Shown piece by piece: positions 6,443 to 10,866 of a stretch of 10,866 bases of DNA (positions are counted from its first letter, which is position 1; each line of letters starts with the position of its first letter). Both the position numbers and the translations under genes were made by a program. Location: positions 1-10,866 of the forward strand of contig UQCQ01000025.1 in the NCBI GenBank assembly GCA_900539595.1, read 5' to 3'. The notes under the pieces were generated by a model. The model was given only the letters and a program-made list of their open reading frames with translations, searched no databases and was not told where the DNA came from. The DNA comes from an uncultured Mollicutes bacterium (GTDB lineage: Bacteria > Bacillota_I > Bacilli_A > RFN20 > CAG-826).

Positions 6443-6895
6443 TTGCAGGGGCATCGCATAGATAAGGTAGCAGCAGCATTCAGTTGGATTGTTGGAATCG
6501 GTAGGGTGATTTATTTTTGGTTCGTTTATTTTATGGACCTTCAGCAAATCAACCCTTGGCTATTTTTGGTTCCTTTGTTTTATACCATCGTCGACGTCGG
6601 CATCCTCATTTGGCGGCAAGCGGACGTCTCGGAAGGAAGAAAAATTCCCTCCGGCATTTGCACCCTCATTTTTTGTTCCCTCATCGGAGGAATCTTAACG
6701 ATCTGCATTCCGGAAGCCGATCTATATGGATACCAAGGATACATGGCTTCCAAAATCTTTGACGAGGAAGGTGAGAAGAAGGAATTAAGCGAAGACGAGA
6801 AAATCGAGCTGATAGCCAAATACAAAAAACTCCTAGACGAAGGGGCGATTACCCAAGAGGATTTTGAGGCCAAAAAGAAAGATTTGCTTCAATAA
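6443..6895 (+). CDS. Membrane protein with a C-terminal SHOCT domain
   Basis: The only plus-strand gene in the window, 150 aa with a TTG start. An in-frame TAG at 6422-6424 blocks longer versions, and no ATG occurs before residue 31. Three hydrophobic segments are seen at about 10-31, 37-57 and 71-90. A charged linker follows, and residues 119-150 (ending GAITQEDFEAKKKDLL) match the SHOCT pattern of two short helices around a Gly-x-Ile-Thr turn. SHOCT modules are found at the C-terminus of many small bacterial membrane proteins; they are thought to mediate oligomerisation or binding, and no enzymatic role is implied. There is no Shine-Dalgarno in a useful position. A GTG near 6505 is an alternative start but would lose the first helix. 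It sits in a gap in the conserved neighbourhood, between priA and the rsmB operon, facing away from both, so it may be a later insertion. Confidence 0.72.
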   Translation: MQGHRIDKVAAAFSWIVGIGRVIYFWFVYFMDLQQINPWLFLVPLFYTIVDVGILIWRQADVSEGRKIPSGICTLIFCSLIGGILTICIPEADLYGYQGYMASKIFDEEGEKKELSEDEKIELIAKYKKLLDEGAITQEDFEAKKKDLLQ

Positions 6896-6914
6896 AACCT
6901 CTACTTTTTTCCTC

Positions 6915-6931
6915 AATTATTGACAATAATT
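6915..6931. repeat. 17-bp AT palindrome AATTATT-GAC-AATAATT followed by T-run
   Basis: Seven-base arms AATTATT/AATAATT flank GAC, and TTT follows on the plus strand, 20 bases after the SHOCT gene stop. The stem has no G-C pair, so terminator strength is doubtful. The centre contains TTGACA, and its 11-base core TTATTGACAAT (6917-6927) recurs at 7060-7070. It may be a weak terminator for the plus-strand gene, a promoter -35 or a protein site. Confidence 0.35.
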
Positions 6932-6962
6932 TTTGTAGTTTGTAAAACTTAATGTTTTTCTT

Positions 6963-7010
6963 ATTTTACCATATCCCCAATATTTAGCAGGGGTACGTAG
7001 TCTATAAAAT
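6963..7010. repeat. Nested dyad in the SHOCT-priA intergenic region
   Basis: Outer arms ATTTTA (6963-6968) and TAAAAT (7005-7010) enclose inner arms CCCC (6975-6978) and GGGG (6990-6993) with an 11-base loop. This could fold as an interrupted stem-loop in either transcript. The arms are short, so it may be chance. It lies in the 191-base spacer 6896-7086, where I find no gene. Confidence 0.25.
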
Positions 7011-7039
7011 GACATTATCCCCCTTCTTCTTTTATCCAG

Positions 7040-7061
7040 AAAGGAATATACGTCCTTTTTT
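7040..7061 (+). terminator. Weak terminator-like hairpin facing plus
   Basis: AAAGGA (7040-7045), a 7-base loop and TCCTTT (7053-7058) form a 6-bp stem, with T continuing to 7061. Only two G-C pairs are present. It would end plus-strand transcripts from the SHOCT gene or from a small transcript started inside the spacer. On the minus strand it lacks a U-run, so it is not a good priA terminator. Confidence 0.3.
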
Positions 7062-7086
7062 ATTGACAATGTTTTAATCGGATAAA

Positions 7087-9282
7087 TCAATAATCTAGCG
7101 GATCGACGTCGCAGACGATTTTCACTCCGCCTTTCCCCGAATATTCATGGATTAATTTCCCTAAAAATGGTTTCACTTTGGAAGGGTCGCGGAACTGCAA
7201 CAACACATTTCTTCGATGCCATTCTCCAAGGCAAGGGAAATAGGGAACCATCGGTCCAATCGCCGCAAGAGAAGGAATCTTTTCGGCCAAAATCAAATCA
7301 CGGATATTCTCCGCGCTTAAAATGGCGCGATTCTCGTCTTTGCAATAAAACGTCAAACAGGCAAGGAAATAGAAAGGGGGGTAATGACCCATATGCCTTT
7401 CCTGCATTTCGCGGCGATAAAACGCTTCGTAATCTTGCTTTGCCCCAAGGGTAATCGCGTAATGTTGGGGGTTATAGGTTTGAATCAGGGCTTCTCCTTG
7501 AAGAGAACCTCTTCCGCTTCTTCCAACGGCCTGAGCAATCAGTTCAAAGGTCGTTTCGGAAGCGCGGTAAGAAGGCAGCATCAACCCAATGTCGGCAAGA
7601 AGTACCCCCACCAAAGTGACGGAAGGAAAGTCATGCCCTTTGGCAATCATCTGAGTGCCAATCAGGATATCGTATTCTTTGTTTTTAAATTCCCGTAAGG
7701 TTTTTTCTACCGTTTTCTTGGCTTTGCCAATGTCGCTATCCAGGCGGGCGATGCGGGCATCCGGCAAATATTCCTGGAGGACTTTCACCGCTCTTTCCGT
7801 GCCAAACCCCACGCGCTGGAGGTTATGTCCCCCACAGGAAGGGCAGGTATCGGGATAGAGTTCCACGTACCCACAGTGATGGCATTTGAGCATCCCGTCT
7901 TCTTTATGATAAGTCAGATTGCCGTGGCAAGTGGGGCAAGTGAAGGTGTAGCCGCAATGGGCGCAACGGCAAAAAGAGGCATAGCCCCTTCGATTGACCA
8001 GCAGCATGACCTGTTCTTTTTTATCCAAACGGTCCTTGATTTTATCAAGGAGGATCTTGGAGAAGACCCGGTCCCCCGGCATCATGATGCTGCGGTCTCG
8101 CAAGTCGATGATTTGAGTTTTGGGAAGGGGCTTGCTATTGGCGCGGTGTTCCATGACCTCGTATCCATATACCCCTTTCCCCGCGCGGGCTTTGGTTTCA
8201 AAAGAGGGGGTGGCCGAACCTAAAACCACTTTCGCATTAAAATGCTTTGCCCGTAGGATCGCCACTTCTCTAGCGTGGTAAAAAGGGAGCCCATCCTGCT
8301 TATAGGATTCCACGTGTTCCTCATCGATTAAAATCAAACCGATGTTGGTCAAGGGGGCGAAGACGGCACTACGGGCACCGACGACGATTTTGGCCTCTCC
8401 TCTAGCGATGCGACGGTATTCATCGTATTTCTCCGAAGGGGTCAACCCACTATGGAGAATGGCGATTTGTTTTCCAAACCTCCTTGAAAAATATTCGACC
8501 ATGACGGGAGTTAAGGAAATTTCAGGAACCATCATCAAGATGCTTTTTCCTTGTTGGAGATAGGCTTCGCTTAGATGGAGGTAAACCTCGGTTTTGCCTG
8601 AGCCCGTCACCCCTTGAAGGAGAATAACTTCTTTGGAGGAAGCAAGGATGCCGTCATAGGCTTTTTGCTGCTCTTGGTTTAAATCGTGAGGCTGTTCCCT
8701 TTCATAATCGGGGATTTGAAAACGTTGCTTTTCTTTTTGAAATAAACGAAGGCGGCCCATGGAAACGAGGCGCTTCAAAATATCGGGACTGCCGGCTTCC
8801 TTTTTTAGGATTTCTTCGTTGGAAGCAACTAGACGCACCATCTCAATTTGTTTGGGGGTGAGGCCTTCTTCGCTTGCATCCAAGACGGACACATAGGTGT
8901 CGTAGGCAATTTTAGGTTTGGAAAGACTCGAAATACTAGGACGCAAAGAAGGCGGAAGCATCGCTTGGAGGACGGAAATGCGCGGAGACAAATAATAGGA
9001 AGCCACTTCATCCGCAAGAGTTAAAAGCTCCTCATTCAGAAGGGGTTCTTGATCTACGATTCCTTGAATGGGGAGGAGTTCGTATCCGTTTTGCCGTTTC
9101 CATTCCTCCGCGGATAAGCTTGTTTCTTCCACCCGGGTTACAAAGCCCATGATCGATTGATGGCCGAAGGGAATCCGAACGCGAAATCCCTTCTCTACAC
9201 GCTTTTCCCCTTCATAAAGATAGGAGAATTCGCGGTCGAGGGAATTTAATCCATATTCAATCAACACCGAAAGAATCTTCAT
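7087..9282 (-). CDS. priA: Primosomal protein N', replication restart DNA helicase PriA
   Basis: PriA recognises stalled or repaired forks and reloads the replicative helicase. The 731 aa match the family length. An N-terminal 3'-end-binding domain (about 1-105, with RVRIPFG) is followed by Walker A GVTGSGKT (224-231), DEEH (320-323), the YKQD...YHARE segment (327-339) and GSATPS (355-360). Eight zinc-binding cysteines occur as four CxxC pairs (440/443, 449/452, 467/470, 480/483), and the helicase C-terminal part has GTQMIAKGHDFP (542-553) and AVGRSGR (585-591). All key motifs are intact. The ATG is fixed by an in-frame TAG just upstream. It is separated from gmk by a terminator and appears to have its own -10 only six bases before the ATG. 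coaBC and def, frequent neighbours, are absent. Confidence 0.97.
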   Translation of the reverse strand: MKILSVLIEYGLNSLDREFSYLYEGEKRVEKGFRVRIPFGHQSIMGFVTRVEETSLSAEEWKRQNGYELLPIQGIVDQEPLLNEELLTLADEVASYYLSPRISVLQAMLPPSLRPSISSLSKPKIAYDTYVSVLDASEEGLTPKQIEMVRLVASNEEILKKEAGSPDILKRLVSMGRLRLFQKEKQRFQIPDYEREQPHDLNQEQQKAYDGILASSKEVILLQGVTGSGKTEVYLHLSEAYLQQGKSILMMVPEISLTPVMVEYFSRRFGKQIAILHSGLTPSEKYDEYRRIARGEAKIVVGARSAVFAPLTNIGLILIDEEHVESYKQDGLPFYHAREVAILRAKHFNAKVVLGSATPSFETKARAGKGVYGYEVMEHRANSKPLPKTQIIDLRDRSIMMPGDRVFSKILLDKIKDRLDKKEQVMLLVNRRGYASFCRCAHCGYTFTCPTCHGNLTYHKEDGMLKCHHCGYVELYPDTCPSCGGHNLQRVGFGTERAVKVLQEYLPDARIARLDSDIGKAKKTVEKTLREFKNKEYDILIGTQMIAKGHDFPSVTLVGVLLADIGLMLPSYRASETTFELIAQAVGRSGRGSLQGEALIQTYNPQHYAITLGAKQDYEAFYRREMQERHMGHYPPFYFLACLTFYCKDENRAILSAENIRDLILAEKIPSLAAIGPMVPYFPCLGEWHRRNVLLQFRDPSKVKPFLGKLIHEYSGKGGVKIVCDVDPLDY

Positions 9283-9288
9283 CCTCTA

Positions 9289-9294
9289 AGTATA
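9289..9294 (-). promoter_or_regulatory. Candidate -10 (TATACT) for priA
   Basis: TATACT on the minus strand is followed by TAGAGG and then the priA ATG. The same nine bases, TATACTTAG, occur at the operon promoter near 6230-6238. Transcription from it would start about at the ATG. No -35 is visible because the gmk terminator hairpin occupies that place. The AGAGG touching the ATG is too close to act as a normal Shine-Dalgarno. Confidence 0.35.
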
Positions 9295-9318
9295 AAAGAA
9301 AATCCCCGAAACGGGGAT
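9294..9318 (-). terminator. Rho-independent terminator of gmk
   Basis: Five bases after the gmk stop, the minus strand has ATCCCCG, loop TTT, CGGGGAT: a perfect 7-bp stem followed by TTTCTTTT. This is a strong intrinsic terminator. Its U-tract runs straight into the candidate priA -10. Confidence 0.8.
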
Positions 9319-9323
9319 AGGGG

Positions 9324-9884
9324 TCAAGCTTCTTCGATGATTTTTGCAATCTTCTCGGCGGCTTTTTCGATGTCGTCGTTATACACTTTATAGGCGTAAT
9401 GGTCTTGCATCGTCATTTCTTTTCTGGCTTTGGCTAGACGCATTTGAATGACGTCTTCGCTTTCCGTGCTTCTTCCACGGATTCTAGCTTCCAAAGCTTC
9501 AAAGGAAGGGGGCATCAAGTAAATGGAAATCGCATCGGGGCATTTCTTCAAAACCTCCAAGGTTCCATTGACTTCGATTTCAAGAAGGACGTTTTTTCCT
9601 TCTTCCCTCATTTGCTCCACTTTGTCCTTGGGGGTGCCATACCGGTTCCCCACGAATTCCGCCCATTCAAGCAAATTGCCCGAATCGATGTTTCTTTGGA
9701 ATTCTTCTTTCGAAACAAAATAATACTCCCGTCCGTTGACTTCTCCAGGACGTGGGGAGCGGGTGGTCATCGAAACGCTGTAGAAAAGATGCAGGTTTGG
9801 ATTTTTCATCAAAGCCATGCGCACGGTCCCTTTTCCGACTCCGGAAGGACCCGATAAGATGATGAGTTTTCCCTTGCGATTCAT
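9324..9884 (-). CDS. gmk: Guanylate kinase
   Basis: Phosphorylates GMP to GDP with ATP, an essential step in guanine nucleotide supply. The 186 aa are close to the usual family size of about 200. P-loop GPSGVGKGT is at 12-20. The GMP-binding region contains SMTTRSPRPGEVNGREYYF (38-56), and LLEWAEFVGNRYGTP is at 71-85. LEIEVNG (101-107) corresponds to the family's EIDVQG, and the lid-like RGRSTES is at 136-142. All look functional. The ATG lacks a Shine-Dalgarno: the bases upstream are pyrimidine-rich, ending ACCCCTAAT. A strong terminator follows, so gmk is probably a single-gene unit although gmk and priA are neighbours in many Firmicutes. Confidence 0.96.
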   Translation of the reverse strand: MNRKGKLIILSGPSGVGKGTVRMALMKNPNLHLFYSVSMTTRSPRPGEVNGREYYFVSKEEFQRNIDSGNLLEWAEFVGNRYGTPKDKVEQMREEGKNVLLEIEVNGTLEVLKKCPDAISIYLMPPSFEALEARIRGRSTESEDVIQMRLAKARKEMTMQDHYAYKVYNDDIEKAAEKIAKIIEEA

Positions 9885-9893
9885 ATTAGGGGT

Positions 9894-9899
9894 ATTCTA
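9894..9899 (-). promoter_or_regulatory. Candidate -10 (TAGAAT) for gmk
   Basis: TAGAAT lies nine bases before the gmk ATG on the minus strand, with TTGCTT as a possible -35 at 18-base spacing. A start about seven bases downstream would leave a leader of about three bases. An alternative -10, TATAAA near 9943-9948, would give a leader of roughly 55 pyrimidine-rich bases, also without a Shine-Dalgarno. Confidence 0.35.
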
Positions 9900-9935
9900 G
9901 CCGTGAAGAGGGACAAAAAGCAAAGAGAAAAGAGA

Positions 9936-9974
9936 CGGTTTTTTATACTTTTTGGATTTTTTTCCATGAAACCG
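9936..9974 (-). repeat. Nested inverted repeat between the HD-protein gene and gmk
   Basis: Outer arms CGGTTT/AAACCG (9936-9941 and 9969-9974) enclose inner arms TGGA/TCCA (9953-9956 and 9963-9966). In the minus-strand transcript this begins 12 bases after the HD-gene stop and is followed by a U/C-rich stretch. It may be a weak terminator for the HD gene. The loop asymmetry makes this uncertain. Confidence 0.25.
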
Positions 9975-9986
9975 CTTTGATGGAGG

Positions 9987-10866
9987 TTATTTTTGTGGGT
10001 CGAAAAGGCTGTAACCGGAAAGGGAGACATCAAAGGTCGTTTGCTGAAAATAACGAAGCATCGACGCGAATTCCGGGTCTAAACGAGATAAGCGGCCTTT
10101 CCCAAAAACATAGGGATCGATAAACCGCTTCTTGGTCGAGATGGTCTCGCTATAGAGGTACCCCTTCTTTTGGGGATTCCGTTCTCCCGCTTCCACGGAG
10201 TATAGTCCGCTGAAGCTCATCCAAGGCAAAACGAGTCCGCTTTGTTTGATTCTAGCTAATACCTGGTCTTCATCCGTCCATAAATCCGCTTTCGTTAAAA
10301 CGCCTTGTTCTAAGTAAAGCGATAGAACCTTGGACAATAAATTCATCGCGTAACGATCTTCGGCGCGGCAATACATCAGGGAATTTTGGAGAGCCAAAAA
10401 ACCAAAACGCTTGGCTTTTTCTAGGCTTTGGAAGCCAATCTCCTTCTCCCCTTTATCGTTAAAATCAAAACGTAAATCTTCATAGAGGGAACGGGCTTCT
10501 TGAAGAGAGCAAAAATGGAAATGAAGAAAATTGGATAAGGTGTATTCCAAGCGGTCAGCGGACAAAAAAGGCGCATCGTTATCGCAAAGGGGATAAAGAT
10601 GATAATCGGCGACGTCTTCGACTTTTAATCCTTCTTCTTTCAAAAACGAAACAATTTCGGGATCGTGTTCTAGGAGGGCGCGAGTAGGAGCTTCCGTTGC
10701 TTCTTGTTTGATGGAATCGCCTTCTAAAAAATCAATCACATGGGAAAAGGCAGGGGTAGCAATATCGTGATAAAGGCCTGCAAGCACTTCTTGCTTGGAT
10801 CCCCCGAAATGGAGAATGATTTCGGCTACCCCCAGGGAATGGGCATAACGCGAATAAGGCTCTACG
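9987..10866 (-). CDS. HD-domain phosphohydrolase-like protein (5' end outside the window)
   Basis: The frame is open to the right edge, so the true start lies beyond it; 292 residues are visible and the internal GTG at 10785-10787 is not the start. The HD metal-site pattern is present in the fragment: His9 in RYAHSLGVAE, His33-Asp34 in LYHDIATPAFSH, and Asp104 in SADRLEYTL. HDIATPxFSH followed by IDF and SADRLEYTL resembles a group of uncharacterised HD proteins I recall from Firmicutes. Relatives with HD domains hydrolyse nucleotides or phosphoesters, but the substrate here cannot be read from sequence. The C-terminal ~130 residues are less conserved-looking, with YCRAEDRYAMNLLS near 167-180 of the fragment. 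It may be co-transcribed with genes to the right; gmk follows 102 bases downstream. Confidence 0.85.
   Translation of the reverse strand, partial: VEPYSRYAHSLGVAEIILHFGGSKQEVLAGLYHDIATPAFSHVIDFLEGDSIKQEATEAPTRALLEHDPEIVSFLKEEGLKVEDVADYHLYPLCDNDAPFLSADRLEYTLSNFLHFHFCSLQEARSLYEDLRFDFNDKGEKEIGFQSLEKAKRFGFLALQNSLMYCRAEDRYAMNLLSKVLSLYLEQGVLTKADLWTDEDQVLARIKQSGLVLPWMSFSGLYSVEAGERNPQKKGYLYSETISTKKRFIDPYVFGKGRLSRLDPEFASMLRYFQQTTFDVSLSGYSLFDPQK

Noticed and set aside
6952..6987. 11-codon frame MFFLFYHIPNI as a possible leader peptide
   Set aside because: There is no ribosome site, and no downstream gene on that strand for it to regulate.
1..10866. Mycoplasma-type genetic code (TGA as tryptophan)
   Set aside because: Several genes end at TGA exactly at the expected family length and next to coupled starts, and tryptophan is encoded by TGG.
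1..10866. CRISPR array, tRNA, rRNA, insertion sequence or prophage genes
   Set aside because: No regularly spaced repeats, cloverleaf-like segments, transposase or integrase motifs, or terminal inverted repeats were found on either strand.

Overview
The window looks like chromosome from a low-to-mid GC Firmicute (Bacilli), perhaps a streamlined lineage near the Erysipelotrichales, RF39/RFN20 or Acholeplasma groups; this placement is inferred from gene content only. It holds a reduced form of the Firmicutes housekeeping neighbourhood gmk - priA - (def - fmt) - rsmB - rlmN - prpC - prkC - (rsgA) - rpe. TGA is a normal stop codon: rsmB, prpC, rpe, priA and gmk all end on it. The Mycoplasma/Spiroplasma genetic code is therefore excluded.

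Layout, left to right. Bases 1-77 hold the start of a minus-strand gene that leaves the window, preceded by a short AT-rich regulatory region with a perfect palindrome. Bases 284-6205 form a tightly packed minus-strand operon. Its transcription order is a 179-aa protein with an acidic tail, an RsmB-like protein, rlmN, prpC (PP2C phosphatase), prkC (Ser/Thr kinase), rpe, and a six-helix membrane protein. It begins at an extended -10 promoter near 6233-6243 and ends at a hairpin terminator at 240-260. Four junctions overlap or abut, which suggests translational coupling. A lone plus-strand gene at 6443-6895 encodes a membrane protein with a C-terminal SHOCT domain. It is followed by an AT-rich intergenic stretch with a repeated TTGACA-containing element. 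On the minus strand come priA (7087-9282), gmk (9324-9884, with its own terminator) and a partial HD-domain hydrolase gene running off the right edge.

How the genes relate. The operon is centred on the ribosome (RlmN, an RsmB homologue) and on reversible protein phosphorylation (PrpC/PrkC), with a pentose-phosphate enzyme (Rpe). PriA and Gmk serve replication restart and guanine nucleotide supply.

Most unusual points. (1) The RsmB-like protein is full length but has lost both family cysteines, the motif IV aspartate and the SAM-binding glycine loop, so it is very probably a pseudo-methyltransferase. (2) The kinase stops right after its catalytic domain, with no membrane helix or PASTA repeats, and ends in a short basic amphipathic segment resembling the MinD membrane-targeting tail. 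(3) def, fmt and rsgA are absent from their usual places. (4) gmk, priA and the SHOCT gene have -10-like hexamers only 6-9 bases before their start codons, hinting at leaderless transcripts.
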